The notes under the pieces were generated by a model that saw only the letters and a list, made by a program, of their open reading frames with translations, ran no database searches and had not been told where the DNA came from. This document shows positions 47,601-58,785 of a stretch of DNA of 64,000 nt, in pieces (the first letter of the stretch is position 1; the number at the start of each line of letters is the position of its first letter). The DNA comes from Pelistega ratti (GTDB lineage: Bacteria; Pseudomonadota; Gammaproteobacteria; Burkholderiales; Burkholderiaceae_B). The position numbers and the translations under genes were made by a program. The stretch is from positions 1,736,001 through 1,800,000 of the forward strand of contig NZ_CP047165.1 of assembly GCF_009833965.1 (NCBI RefSeq), written 5' to 3'.

Positions 47601-48656
47601 TTAAAACAAACGCAATGTCCCCATTCCCTTCAATCCCTCAATAATTTTCATTACAGGGCTAGGTAAGGCTAATTGGTCAGTATTGGCTAATGGATACCAT
47701 TGACTATTTTCAACTAGAAAACTCTCTTGAACGGTATGTGAACGAGTAAATTGAATAAGAATAGGGTGTATCAATAAACGATAATGCGAAAAGATATGCT
47801 CAAAACTTGCCATAGGTGAGGCAGTTGCACTAGGGTGAAGAGCTAGCCATTTTTCCATCTCTGCCGTATTACTTAACTCAGGTAAGGATAATAACCCTCC
47901 CCAAATACCTTTTTCTGGACGTTGCTGTAAGAGAATACTGTTCCCTACTTGAAGTACCAGCATAATGGTTTCTTTTTGAGGAATTATTTTTTTAGGTTTT
48001 TTTTGTGGCAATTCTGCTTGCTTATGGTGCTTAAAGGCGAAACAGTCTTTTTGCAGAGGACAGGATGTACATATTGGCTTTGTACGAGTACAGATTGTTG
48101 AGCCTAAATCCATTAGCCCTTGATTGTATTGTCCAATATTTTTTTCACCAATTACATTTTGATAGGCTTGCTCCCAAAGGCGTTTATTGGTTTGGCTATC
48201 ATAGCCCTCAATCCCATAAAAACGGGTAAAGATACGTTTAACATTCCCATCCATAATAGGGGTAATCGCATCAAAGCAGAAAGCAGCAATGGCATTTGCT
48301 GTCGACTCACCAATACCGGGTAATGCTTGTAAGTCTTTAGGAGAAGAGGGAAATTGCCCCTGATATTGTTGAGCAATGACTTGAGCACATTTATGAAGAT
48401 TCCTTGCTCTCGCATAGTAACCTAAACCAGCCCAGTATGGCATGACCTCAGCTTGCGAGGCTTGAGCAAGGCTTAATACGGTCGGAAATCGCTCTAAAAA
48501 TCGGTGGTAGTAATCAATAACTGTACTTACCTGTGTCTGTTGTAGCATGATTTCGGATAGCCATACCTTATAAGGGTCTTTTGTTCCTTGCCAAGGTAGA
48601 TGATGGCGACCAGAGGTTTGTTGCCATGCCTGAATACGTTTAACAAAACTTGTCAT
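47601..48656 (-). CDS. mutY: Adenine DNA glycosylase MutY
   Basis: A 351-aa repair enzyme that removes adenine mispaired with 8-oxoguanine. The catalytic Glu region is WLSEIMLQQTQVSTV. The helix-hairpin-helix is LPGIGESTANAIAAF, followed by the catalytic Asp in PIMDGNVKRI. The [4Fe-4S] cysteines appear as C-x6-C-x2-C-x5-C in CTRTKPICTSCPLQKDC. The C-terminal NUDIX-like domain (LLQQRPEKGIWGGLLSLPE) reads the 8-oxoG. It overlaps ftsX by one base. Confidence 0.96.
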   Translation of the reverse strand: MTSFVKRIQAWQQTSGRHHLPWQGTKDPYKVWLSEIMLQQTQVSTVIDYYHRFLERFPTVLSLAQASQAEVMPYWAGLGYYARARNLHKCAQVIAQQYQGQFPSSPKDLQALPGIGESTANAIAAFCFDAITPIMDGNVKRIFTRFYGIEGYDSQTNKRLWEQAYQNVIGEKNIGQYNQGLMDLGSTICTRTKPICTSCPLQKDCFAFKHHKQAELPQKKPKKIIPQKETIMLVLQVGNSILLQQRPEKGIWGGLLSLPELSNTAEMEKWLALHPSATASPMASFEHIFSHYRLLIHPILIQFTRSHTVQESFLVENSQWYPLANTDQLALPSPVMKIIEGLKGMGTLRLF

Positions 48657-49561
48657 TAGAATTTAGAATGTTTAGTGACAGACCAGATAGCCGATAGTGA
48701 GGCAATTATCATCACCAAAATAATCGTCATAATTAACCAAGAGAAAGGGGGTAAAATTAATGAAAAGGATTGCCCATAACTCTCGGATAAAACAAGAATA
48801 GCACTATTCATCATACTCAGTGCAAGTATGGTGAGACCAATAGATAAAATACTAGCACATAAACCCGTAATAGCCCCTAGGTATAAGAAAGGACGGCGGA
48901 CAAAAGCCTCTGTAGCTCCTACTAAACGAGCAACGGCAATTTCATCTCGCTGTACTAAGGCTTGCATCCGTACAGTATTAAAAATGGTAACGATGACAAT
49001 AGCAATAACCCCCATAGCGAGGATAATTAATAGCATCTCAAAGAAATATAAAATACCTTCCAATTTTTTGGCAAAATCACTATCAAACTGCACCATCTCT
49101 ACTGCGTTATCTTTACCCCATGCTGCAGCAAGTGAATTAGCATGATCCGTATTGGCTTTTTCAGATAAGGTAATAATAATACTGTGTGGTAAAGGATTGG
49201 CTGGCAATACATTAAGTGATTCAGCCCATTCTTTTGATGCTCTTAGGGTATCTAAGGCTTGTTGCTTAGAAATAACGTCAATATGTTGAATATCTTCTGT
49301 GTATTCTTGTTGAAGTTGCTGGCTAAGTTCTTGTGTTTGCTCAATAGATATTGTATCTTTCATAAAGAGCGTAACAACAGGATTAAAAGAGACAGATTTA
49401 ATCGCTGGTGCTAGTGAAGTAACAATAGAACCTACACTAAGCGGAAGCGACAGTACAAAAGCAATCACAATAATATTGGTAACGCTTGAAAAGGGGGTTA
49501 GCCAGAGGCGGCGAATCGCTGTTTTTAAAGCATAAATATGATGACGTAACCAAGTTTTCAT
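48656..49561 (-). CDS. ftsX: Cell-division ABC permease FtsX
   Basis: A 301-aa membrane protein with one N-terminal helix, a periplasmic domain (about residues 55-175) and three C-terminal helices, the FtsX layout. The segment FNTVRMQALVQRDEIAVARL followed by VGATEAFVRRPFLY is typical. With FtsE it activates periplasmic amidases for septal peptidoglycan splitting. Four-base overlap with ftsE and one-base overlap with mutY. Confidence 0.93.
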   Translation of the reverse strand: MKTWLRHHIYALKTAIRRLWLTPFSSVTNIIVIAFVLSLPLSVGSIVTSLAPAIKSVSFNPVVTLFMKDTISIEQTQELSQQLQQEYTEDIQHIDVISKQQALDTLRASKEWAESLNVLPANPLPHSIIITLSEKANTDHANSLAAAWGKDNAVEMVQFDSDFAKKLEGILYFFEMLLIILAMGVIAIVIVTIFNTVRMQALVQRDEIAVARLVGATEAFVRRPFLYLGAITGLCASILSIGLTILALSMMNSAILVLSESYGQSFSLILPPFSWLIMTIILVMIIASLSAIWSVTKHSKF

Positions 49562-50226
49562 GCGTGGTATCCTAAATCGGTAAAACGACCGGGTTCAATA
49601 AGTAGAGTACGATTAGAATGTTTTTGTAATAAGGGACGATCATGAGAGGCAATTAAGGTTGTCGTTCCCACACGGTTAAAATCACGAAAAACCTCTAAAA
49701 TAAGCTGTGCGTTTTCTTGGTCTAAGTTAGCGGTAGGCTCATCGGCAATGAGAATCTTAGGGTGATTGACAATTGCTCTAGCAATGGCAAGTCGTTGTTG
49801 TTCACCGCCTGATAATTCAATAGGATTTAGTTTTTCTTTGCCACCTAACCCTACTTTAACAATTGCTGCTCTTGCCCGTGAGAGTGAAGTGTGATGATCA
49901 AATCCCATTACAGCAAGCGGTAACATCACATTATCAAGGGCACTACGATCATACAAAAGATGGGTATCTTGTAGAATAATCCCTACCGTACGCCGTAGAT
50001 AAGGAATCGCACGTTTGGTAATATGGTCAATACGTGTATCTTTAACCGTAATTGCCCCTCGACTAGGAGGCTCTAAACCTGCAATAAGTTTGAGTAAGGT
50101 AGATTTTCCTGCCCCTGATGGGCCAGAAATAAAGACGAAATCACCACTATTAATTTTAAAATTAATATCGGCAAGGATATTTGCACCTCTACCATAAGAT
50201 TTAAAAACGTGCTGAAATTCAATCAT
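49558..50226 (-). CDS. ftsE: Cell-division ATPase FtsE
   Basis: A 222-aa ABC ATPase with Walker A GPSGAGKSTLLKLIAG, signature LSGGEQQRLAIARA and Walker B ILIADEPTANLD. It begins IEFQHVFKSYG, as FtsE does. It pairs with FtsX and links FtsZ to wall hydrolysis. First gene of ftsE-ftsX-mutY. Confidence 0.95.
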   Translation of the reverse strand: MIEFQHVFKSYGRGANILADINFKINSGDFVFISGPSGAGKSTLLKLIAGLEPPSRGAITVKDTRIDHITKRAIPYLRRTVGIILQDTHLLYDRSALDNVMLPLAVMGFDHHTSLSRARAAIVKVGLGGKEKLNPIELSGGEQQRLAIARAIVNHPKILIADEPTANLDQENAQLILEVFRDFNRVGTTTLIASHDRPLLQKHSNRTLLIEPGRFTDLGYHA

Positions 50227-50548
50227 ATAGAAAACAATAAATCTAAGTAATGTAAGCGTATTTTAACATTAGGGTGTTTTAACGTTTTGTTTTTACCTAT
50301 GATAGCGGACTATTTTTCATTAAATAAGGGAAGAAGTCATGAAATTTAATGTATCTTTAATGTGTTACTTTGAATAGAGATGAGCGTAAAAATTATCCTA
50401 TCCCTGCAGCTTATGATAAAAATAATCTCATACTGTATCAGGAGGTGTGTTAATGGCTCTACTAACTATTCACACTTTTTTTGAGTATAAAGCTACATTA
50501 TTATTTTGAATAAATGTTATATTCTCTGTTCTACCGTGGAATAAGTTG
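50227..50548. other. Intergenic region before the amino-acid ABC transporter
   Basis: About 320 bp with no gene. In particular, no periplasmic binding-protein gene or fragment is visible where aapJ/bztA would be expected. Promoter elements for the divergent ftsE and aapQ must lie here but cannot be singled out. Confidence 0.5.
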
Positions 50549-51709
50549 ATGATGAAAAAATTGCAATTTTCTTGGCATGATACTCGTTTTCGTTCGTTGA
50601 TCTATCAAATAATTATTTTGGGAATCGTTATTTGTGTTGTTGGCTATTTAATTCATAATACCCTACAAAATCTATCTGCCCGAAATATTCAGACAGGATT
50701 TGCTTTTTTAGATAAAGAGGCAGGTTTTGCTATTGGGGAGACACTTATTCCTTACCAATTGACAGATACCTATTGGCAAGCTATTAAAGTCGGATTATTC
50801 AATACCTTATTTGTTTCGATTATGGGTATTATTTTTTCTACTCTCTTAGGAACGGTGGTGGGGATTGCCCGTTTATCTAGCAACTGGTTATTAAAAAATG
50901 TAGCCTCTATTTATGTTGAGGTAATGCGTAATATACCCTTATTAATTCATTTATTCTTCTGGTACGCCTTATTAACAGAAACATTACCATCACCTCGTCA
51001 GGCACTTAATCCGATAGAGGGGGTTTTCCTGTCTAATCGGGGGATTAAAGTTCCTGCACTAGAGGGGAGTGCTTTACCGTGGGTGAGTATGGGTATTTTG
51101 ATGGCATTGTTAGGTATTTTTATCTTGGCATATTGGGCAAAACATAAGCAAAACCAAACGGGGCAAACAAGCACTTTATGGCGCTGGTATCTTGTTTTAT
51201 TCATATTGTTTCCTGTATTGAGTTTCTTCTTATCAGGGGGGCAATTAAGCCTTGATTACCCTGTATTAAAAGGATTTAATTTTGTAGGTGGTTGGTCGTT
51301 TAGTCCTGAACTAGCGGCTTTAGTGATAGGTCTTGTGCTTTATACAGCAGGTTTTATTGCAGAGATTGTGCGTTCAGGTATTCAAAGTGTGAGTAAAGGG
51401 CAATGGGAAGCGGGTGAATCATTAGGTTTGACAAGGCTGCAAACTTTACGCTTAATCATTATGCCTCAAGCCCTAAGAGTAATGATTCCCTCTCTCAGCA
51501 ATACCTTTATGAACTTAACTAAAAATAGTTCTTTAGCAGTTGCGATTGGTTATCCTGATATTGTATCAATTGTAAATACCATGCTCACACAAACAGGACA
51601 AGCTATTGAAGCCGTGATGATTATTATGGCAGCTTATCTAACCATTAGTTTAAGTATTGCCTTATTAATGACTTGGTATAACAAAAAAATGGCATTAGTG
51701 GAGAGATAA
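50549..51709 (+). CDS. aapQ: General amino-acid ABC permease AapQ/BztB-like
   Basis: A 386-aa permease. The N-terminal GFAFLDKEAGFAIGETLIPY and YWQAIKVGLFNTLFVSIMG are characteristic of AapQ/BztB rather than of short His/Gln permeases. The EAA loop is AGESLGLTRLQTLRLIIMPQ. The start is the ATG at 50549, eight bases after TGGA; a TTG just before it is less likely. With AapM it forms the channel for broad L-amino acid uptake. No aapJ is present upstream. Confidence 0.9.
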   Translation: MMKKLQFSWHDTRFRSLIYQIIILGIVICVVGYLIHNTLQNLSARNIQTGFAFLDKEAGFAIGETLIPYQLTDTYWQAIKVGLFNTLFVSIMGIIFSTLLGTVVGIARLSSNWLLKNVASIYVEVMRNIPLLIHLFFWYALLTETLPSPRQALNPIEGVFLSNRGIKVPALEGSALPWVSMGILMALLGIFILAYWAKHKQNQTGQTSTLWRWYLVLFILFPVLSFFLSGGQLSLDYPVLKGFNFVGGWSFSPELAALVIGLVLYTAGFIAEIVRSGIQSVSKGQWEAGESLGLTRLQTLRLIIMPQALRVMIPSLSNTFMNLTKNSSLAVAIGYPDIVSIVNTMLTQTGQAIEAVMIIMAAYLTISLSIALLMTWYNKKMALVER

Positions 51710-51712
51710 TTT

Positions 51713-52789
51713 ATGGTAAAACCTCAAGCGTTATCCCCATCAAACGGTATATTTTCATGGTTAAAGGCTAATTTATTTGCAACACCTGCTCATGGATTAG
51801 CCAGTATATTAATCTTATGGTTTCTGGTTTTTTCAGTTCCTGCTTTGATAGAGTGGGGGATTATTAATGCGAATTTTGTGGCTAATACTGGCAGTGAATG
51901 TCAGCAGACAACAGGTGCTTGTTGGTCATTTTTAACGCATAAATACCGTATTATTTTATTTGGTATTTACCCTTTTGATGAGCAATGGCGACCTTTTGTG
52001 GTGGTGCTATTACTTATTGCCTTACTGGTCTATAGTGCTATTCCTCGGTTTTGGCATAAATCCCTTATCGCTATTTGGCTAGTGGTGATAATGCTTTGCG
52101 GTATGTTAATGATGGGCGGTATTGGGGGATTAAGTTTTGTGGAAACGGCAAAATGGGGCGGTTTACCGATTACATTAATACTGTCTATTTTTGGGATTCT
52201 TTTTGCGACACCTATTGGTATCTTATTAGCATTGGGTCGCCGTTCAGAAATGCCTTTAATCCGATCGCTTTGTATCGTTTATATTGAGTTAATTCGGGGT
52301 GTTCCTTTTATCAGTTTATTATTTATGGCATCTGTGATGGTTCCTTTGTTTTTCCCTGAAGGAATGTCTATTGATAAATTATTGCGTGCGCAGATAGCGG
52401 TTATTATTTATGTATCGGCTTATATTGCTGAAGTCGTACGAGGAGGGCTACAAGCTATTCCTAATGGTCAGTATGATGGTGCTAAATCATTGGGATTAAG
52501 TTATTGGCAAATGATGCGTTTAGTGATTTTGCCACAAGCACTTAAAGTTGTTATTCCACCCTTAGTCAGTATTTTTATTTCTATTTTCAAAGATACGTCT
52601 TTGGTCGTGATTATTGGTATCTATGATTTAACCTTATCCGCCAAAGTCGCTCTAGCCGATCCTTTGTGGCAGGGATTTAGCGTAGAGGCTTATCTTTTTA
52701 TTGGGTTTATTTATTTTGTCTTCTGTTATGCAATGTCTAAATATTCTCAGTTTATTGAACAACGTTTAACATTGAACCATCAGCATTAG
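51713..52789 (+). CDS. aapM: General amino-acid ABC permease AapM/BztC-like
   Basis: A 358-aa permease and partner of the upstream gene, three bases away. Family features are visible: ECQQTTGACWSFL near residue 65, IELIRGVPFISLLFMASVM, and the EAA loop DGAKSLGLSYWQMMRLVILP. About eight to nine hydrophobic segments. It forms a heterodimer with AapQ in the inner membrane. Confidence 0.9.
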   Translation: MVKPQALSPSNGIFSWLKANLFATPAHGLASILILWFLVFSVPALIEWGIINANFVANTGSECQQTTGACWSFLTHKYRIILFGIYPFDEQWRPFVVVLLLIALLVYSAIPRFWHKSLIAIWLVVIMLCGMLMMGGIGGLSFVETAKWGGLPITLILSIFGILFATPIGILLALGRRSEMPLIRSLCIVYIELIRGVPFISLLFMASVMVPLFFPEGMSIDKLLRAQIAVIIYVSAYIAEVVRGGLQAIPNGQYDGAKSLGLSYWQMMRLVILPQALKVVIPPLVSIFISIFKDTSLVVIIGIYDLTLSAKVALADPLWQGFSVEAYLFIGFIYFVFCYAMSKYSQFIEQRLTLNHQH

Positions 52790-52798
52790 GAGTGTGTC

Positions 52799-53536
52799 AT
52801 GTCTAAAATAATGATTGAACTAAATGATGTGAATAAATGGTATGGTGATTTTCAAGTATTAAAAAATATTAATTTACACGTTAAAGAAGGTGAAAAGATA
52901 GTGATTGCAGGGCCTTCTGGTTCAGGTAAATCCACTTTAATCCGATGCATTAATGGGTTGGAACACCATCAGTCAGGGATAATTAGGGTGGATAATACGA
53001 TCCTTGACCATAATATTAAGCACTTAGAAGCTATTCGCAAAAAAGTAAGTATGGTTTTTCAGCACTTTAATTTATTTCCACATTTAAGTGTGATAGAAAA
53101 CTTAACTTTAGGGCCTATTTGGGTATTAAAAAAGAGTAAAAAAGAGGCCTATGATATAGCGATGCATTATTTGGAACGTGTCAAAATTGCCGATCAAGCC
53201 AATAAGTTTCCGGGGCAGTTATCGGGCGGACAGCAACAAAGGGTAGCCATTGCACGCTCTTTGAGTATGTCGCCATCCGTGATGCTTTTTGATGAACCAA
53301 CCTCTGCTTTAGATCCAGAGATGGTGAAAGAGGTGCTAGATGTCATGGTAGAGTTAGCGGAAAAAGATAAAATTACGATGCTATGTGTAACGCATGAAAT
53401 GGGGTTTGCTCAGCGAGTAGCAGATATGGTTATTTTTATGGATCAAGGGGCAATAGTGGAACAATCTTCACCTAAAGAGTTCTTTCATCAACCGAAAACG
53501 GAAAGAGGAAGACAATTTTTGGCACAGATTTTGTAG
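52799..53536 (+). CDS. aapP: Amino-acid ABC transporter ATPase AapP/GlnQ-like
   Basis: A 245-aa ATPase with Walker [19 protein letters not shown], signature [17 protein letters not shown], Walker [17 protein letters not shown] and [13 protein letters not shown]. The [15 protein letters not shown]-loop is typical of polar amino-acid importers. Nine bases after aapM; last gene of the operon. Confidence 0.93.
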   Translation: MSKIMIELNDVNKWYGDFQVLKNINLHVKEGEKIVIAGPSGSGKSTLIRCINGLEHHQSGIIRVDNTILDHNIKHLEAIRKKVSMVFQHFNLFPHLSVIENLTLGPIWVLKKSKKEAYDIAMHYLERVKIADQANKFPGQLSGGQQQRVAIARSLSMSPSVMLFDEPTSALDPEMVKEVLDVMVELAEKDKITMLCVTHEMGFAQRVADMVIFMDQGAIVEQSSPKEFFHQPKTERGRQFLAQIL

Positions 53537-53751
53537 TGAACTTAGGCATAAATTGTCTGCTGTTGCTTTATTAAATTGCTTAGTAGTGCTTCTGCCATAT
53601 TTTAGAAAGTTTACTTTATTATCAAAGATTTTTAGGTTTTTCTAAGAACCTATTTCTATCAATTGATATAAATCTCTAGCAGAAATTCCAAATAATTTAG
53701 TATTTGAGGGTGATATAATAAGCACTTCACTATCTTTTTTAGAGATTCATC

Positions 53752-53945
53752 ATGGCAAACAAAAACTATGAATCAGAAGCAACCTTGTTTTTGAAACAGT
53801 ACAAAAAAGATCACCCAGAGACAGATACTAAGCAGCTTGAAGGTCGAGCGCGTTTATGGGATAAAAACGTTGATACAGAACAGCAAGAGCAATTTGCGGC
53901 TGCTCGTGTTTATCAAAAGCCCTATGTTTATCAAACCAATAAAGA

Positions 53946-53949
<4 letters not shown>
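53752..53949 (+). CDS. DUF3460 family protein
   Basis: A 65-aa protein matching the betaproteobacterial DUF3460 family: YESEATLFLKQYKKDHPETD, then EGRARLWDKNVD and a C-terminal PYVYQTNKE. Charged, soluble, no membrane segment. It overlaps scpA by four bases, a usual neighbour in Burkholderiales. Function unknown. Confidence 0.9.
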
Positions 53950-55675
<1,726 letters not shown>

Positions 55676-55767
55676 TCGTATTTTATGGATGATATTTCCG
55701 TATAAAAAGTATCTTGTGGTAAATTAATGATCCTTGATTTTACAAGGTAATTACCATTTTTATAAAC

Positions 55768-55806
55768 AAAAGCATTATCCTGTTAGAATGGGATAATGCT
55801 TTTTTG
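55768..55806 (+). terminator. Rho-independent terminator of panC
   Basis: AAAAGCATTATCC (55768-55780) and GGATAATGCTTTT (55791-55803) pair perfectly over 13 bp, followed by T residues. Confidence 0.92.
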
Positions 55807-55839
55807 TATAGCCTAAACCTAGATGGGAAATAAGTAAAA

Positions 55840-56730
55840 TCAATTCCCCCTCAAATAAATATTCTCTAATAATTTATATACCAATAATACCCTTTTAGCC
55901 GTAATCGCTTGCCACGGGCGATATAAGTAATATGCCCATTTTTGGGATTCACTACGTGGAAAAATATTTACCAATTCGCCCGTTTCAATATAAGGCTGAC
56001 AATCCATATAAGGAATAGGTGCAAAGACTCTACCCGCTAAAACGGCTTGTAGTAACGCTTTATTATCATCTGTAATAACATGGGCTTGATAAATAGGAAA
56101 TAATTCATCATTGATATATAAAGGGTAAGGACGGTTAGTCTTGGTATTTAGTAAACTCCCAACAGGAAACCGTTCAACTAGCGCATTGATATTTTCTGGT
56201 CGCCCTACTTTTTCAATCAGTTTAGGTGATGCCACAATAGGCTCATTAAACATACGAATTTTCTTTACTATCCAGTTTTTATCAGGGGATTGGGTAATTC
56301 TTACACCAATATCAATTTGATCCTCCACTGGCTTTAAGACATTAAACCCTGTTCGCCAGTCAATACGGATATTAGGATAAGGGGCTAACTCTATTAATAA
56401 CTGCTTTAATACCCAATCGCTATACGCGGAAGGAGGGGCTGTAATCCGTACAATACCAGATAGTTCACTATCATTGGTTTTTGATAGCCCAAATAAGGAA
56501 TGTTCTTGTTGTAAGAATTGTTCTGCTTTAGGTAACCATTGTTCCCCAAAATCAGATAATCGGATAGAACGGGTATTGCGTTTAAATAATAGTTCTCCAA
56601 GCTCAGTTTCTAATTCGCTGATAACACGTGTAATCACTTGTGGTGATACAGAGAATCGTTCTGCCGTTGCTCTAAAACTAAGCGTTTCTGCAGCAACAAT
56701 AAAATATTTTATTGCATCTAATCTATTCAT
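55840..56730 (-). CDS. LysR-family transcriptional regulator
   Basis: A 296-aa LysR regulator. The N-terminal helix-turn-helix (RLDAIKYFIVAAETLSFRAT to SPQVITRVISELE) is followed by a substrate-binding domain with GIVRITAPPSAYSDWVL and the INALVERFPVG region, like the CrgA/DsdC-type subgroup acting on redox genes. It is divergent from the SDR gene with a 133-bp gap, so it is probably the activator or repressor of the redox cluster. A short symmetry TCATT-TT-AATGA lies near 56767 in that gap. Confidence 0.9.
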   Translation of the reverse strand: MNRLDAIKYFIVAAETLSFRATAERFSVSPQVITRVISELETELGELLFKRNTRSIRLSDFGEQWLPKAEQFLQQEHSLFGLSKTNDSELSGIVRITAPPSAYSDWVLKQLLIELAPYPNIRIDWRTGFNVLKPVEDQIDIGVRITQSPDKNWIVKKIRMFNEPIVASPKLIEKVGRPENINALVERFPVGSLLNTKTNRPYPLYINDELFPIYQAHVITDDNKALLQAVLAGRVFAPIPYMDCQPYIETGELVNIFPRSESQKWAYYLYRPWQAITAKRVLLVYKLLENIYLRGN

Positions 56731-56863
56731 AATCTCATTTTTTGGAATTGTGTTTTCTATATTTATTCATTTTAATGAGATTAAAAGAGTTTTACAATAG
56801 AATAAGTTAGTCTAAAAGTAGATAGTTAATTGATATTTTTATTCACTTAATAAGGAAAATACA

Positions 56864-57613
56864 ATGAAGAATATTCAAGGTAAAGTAGTTATTATCACAG
56901 GTGCATCTTCAGGTATTGGTGAAGCAACTGCCTACAAATTAGCAGAGCAAGGTGTAAAGCTAGTGTTAGGGGCTCGCCGTGAAGAAAAATTAAAAGTGAT
57001 TGCTAATAATATTTTAGCCAAAGGTGGTGAGGCGGTTTACCGTGTAACGGATGTCGTAAAAGCAGAAGATAACACCGCATTAGTAGCGTTAGCTAAATCA
57101 ACTTTTGGTAAAGTAGATGCTATTTTCTTAAATGCAGGGTTGATGCCAAACTCTCCTTTTTCTGCCTTAGAAACAGATAATTGGAATGCGATGGTTGATG
57201 TGAATATCAAGGGGGTATTAAATGGTATTGCTGCCGTATTACCTACGTTTGAAGCACAAAAATCAGGTCATATTATTTGCACTTCATCGGTGGCAGGACT
57301 AAAAGTCTATCCTGGTGGGGGCGTGTATTGTGGGACTAAATGGGCGGTTAAGGCGATTATGGAGGCTTTACGTATGGAATCTGCTCAAGCAGGTACTCAT
57401 ATCAGAACCGCTACTATTTACCCTGCGGCGGTACAATCGGAATTAGTCGCTGGTATTAGTAATGAAGCGACATCAAGTGCCTATCGCCAACTTTATGATA
57501 CATATGAAATTCCAGCAGAGCGTGTTGCCAATGTTGTAGCATTTGCACTTGCTCAACCTGATGATACTACTATCAGTGAATTTACTATTGGTCCAACAAC
57601 ACAACCTTGGTAA
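56864..57613 (+). CDS. Short-chain dehydrogenase/reductase (SDR)
   Basis: A 249-aa classical SDR. The cofactor motif is TGASSGIGEATA (residues 12-23). ARREEKL after the second strand suggests NADP(H). NAG appears in FLNAGLMPN, the catalytic Ser is in TSSVAG, and Tyr/Lys are in YCGTKWAVKA. It has no signal peptide, so unlike its neighbours it is cytoplasmic. AAGGAAA precedes the ATG. The stop lies two bases before the next start. Substrate unknown. Confidence 0.92.
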   Translation: MKNIQGKVVIITGASSGIGEATAYKLAEQGVKLVLGARREEKLKVIANNILAKGGEAVYRVTDVVKAEDNTALVALAKSTFGKVDAIFLNAGLMPNSPFSALETDNWNAMVDVNIKGVLNGIAAVLPTFEAQKSGHIICTSSVAGLKVYPGGGVYCGTKWAVKAIMEALRMESAQAGTHIRTATIYPAAVQSELVAGISNEATSSAYRQLYDTYEIPAERVANVVAFALAQPDDTTISEFTIGPTTQPW

Positions 57614-57615
57614 TA

Positions 57616-58695
57616 ATGATGAAGCATTACTTAAAAACTTTTATGATTTTTACCTCTCTTTTGGCATTGAATACAACAGATGTTGTTGCTCACAATACGG
57701 ATCAGTTATCTACTATCACTCAACAAGGAGTTAAGCAAATGGCTCTTTCAAATAAACAATATCATCTTGCTCAAATAGCTACCTTTACATCAACAGGTGA
57801 TATGGCAGGTTTGAAGAAGGCAATTGATGAGGCTTTAGATAATGAATTAACCGTCAATGAAGTGCAAGCAGCAATTGTACAACTTTATGCTTATACAGGA
57901 TTTCCTCGTAGTTTAAATGCACTGACTGCCTTATCAGAGCGAGTGAAAGAAAGGCAGGCTCAAGGTTTAAAAACAGCGCAAGGAAAATCTGCTACTCCTT
58001 TAGCAGAAGATACCGATTTGTTGATGTTGGGGACAAAGACACAGACAGCACTTGTTGGGCAGCAGGTTGATCTTTCAGGATTATCGCCCGATATTGACCG
58101 CTACCTCAAGACACATTTATTTGGTGATATTTTTGCAAATGATTTACTCAATTGGCAAGAGCGAGAAATTATTACGATCGCTGCATTAAGTGCAATGCAA
58201 GGTGTTGGGAATCAGTTAGAGGCACATATTCATATTGGTAAGAAAAATGGTTTAACAGATGAACAAATCAAGGAAATTATTCAATTACCAAAACAAGAAA
58301 TGAGCCAGTTTCCAATGGGTGATGATAATACAGCGTATGCAAAATATTTTGTCGGTAAAAGTTATTTAAATATGCTTTCTACTGATCAAATACCGATAGG
58401 GAATGTTACCTTTGAGCCAGGAACACGCAATAATTGGCATATTCATCATGCCAGTAAGGGTGGCGGACAAATCTTATTAGTAACGGCTGGTCGAGGTTAT
58501 TATCAAGAGTGGGGTAAACCAGCACAGGAACTTAAAGCGGGAGATGTTGTTCATATTCCTGCTGAGGTTAAACATTGGCATGGTGCAGCACCAACAGAGT
58601 GGTTTCAACATTTGTCTATAGAAGTACCCGGTGAAAATACACGAAATGAGTTTTTAGAACCTGTTGCTGATGCAGATTATAATCAATTGAAATAA
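57616..58695 (+). CDS. Exported carboxymuconolactone decarboxylase-like/cupin fusion
   Basis: A 359-aa protein. The N-terminus MMKHYLKTFMIFTSLLALNT is a probable signal peptide (cleavage near VVA-HNT). Two CMD/AhpD-like helical domains follow (about residues 45-110 and 160-235, with AHIHIGKKNGLTDEQIKEII), then a cupin (about 260-345) with metal-type histidines WHIHHASKGG and HWHGAAP. The whole protein has no cysteine, so the CxxC of AhpD peroxidases is absent. The start ATG lies two bases after the SDR stop, without its own clear ribosome site. An in-frame TTG at 57607 is unlikely. Reaction unknown. Confidence 0.85.
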   Translation: MMKHYLKTFMIFTSLLALNTTDVVAHNTDQLSTITQQGVKQMALSNKQYHLAQIATFTSTGDMAGLKKAIDEALDNELTVNEVQAAIVQLYAYTGFPRSLNALTALSERVKERQAQGLKTAQGKSATPLAEDTDLLMLGTKTQTALVGQQVDLSGLSPDIDRYLKTHLFGDIFANDLLNWQEREIITIAALSAMQGVGNQLEAHIHIGKKNGLTDEQIKEIIQLPKQEMSQFPMGDDNTAYAKYFVGKSYLNMLSTDQIPIGNVTFEPGTRNNWHIHHASKGGGQILLVTAGRGYYQEWGKPAQELKAGDVVHIPAEVKHWHGAAPTEWFQHLSIEVPGENTRNEFLEPVADADYNQLK

Positions 58696-58785
58696 GGCTC
58701 TTTATAAATGGGTTTCTATAACCTTTAATGAGAATATGATTTTAATTTCTTAGGTAATAGCGATATGAAGAAGGAGAAGTAGTGT

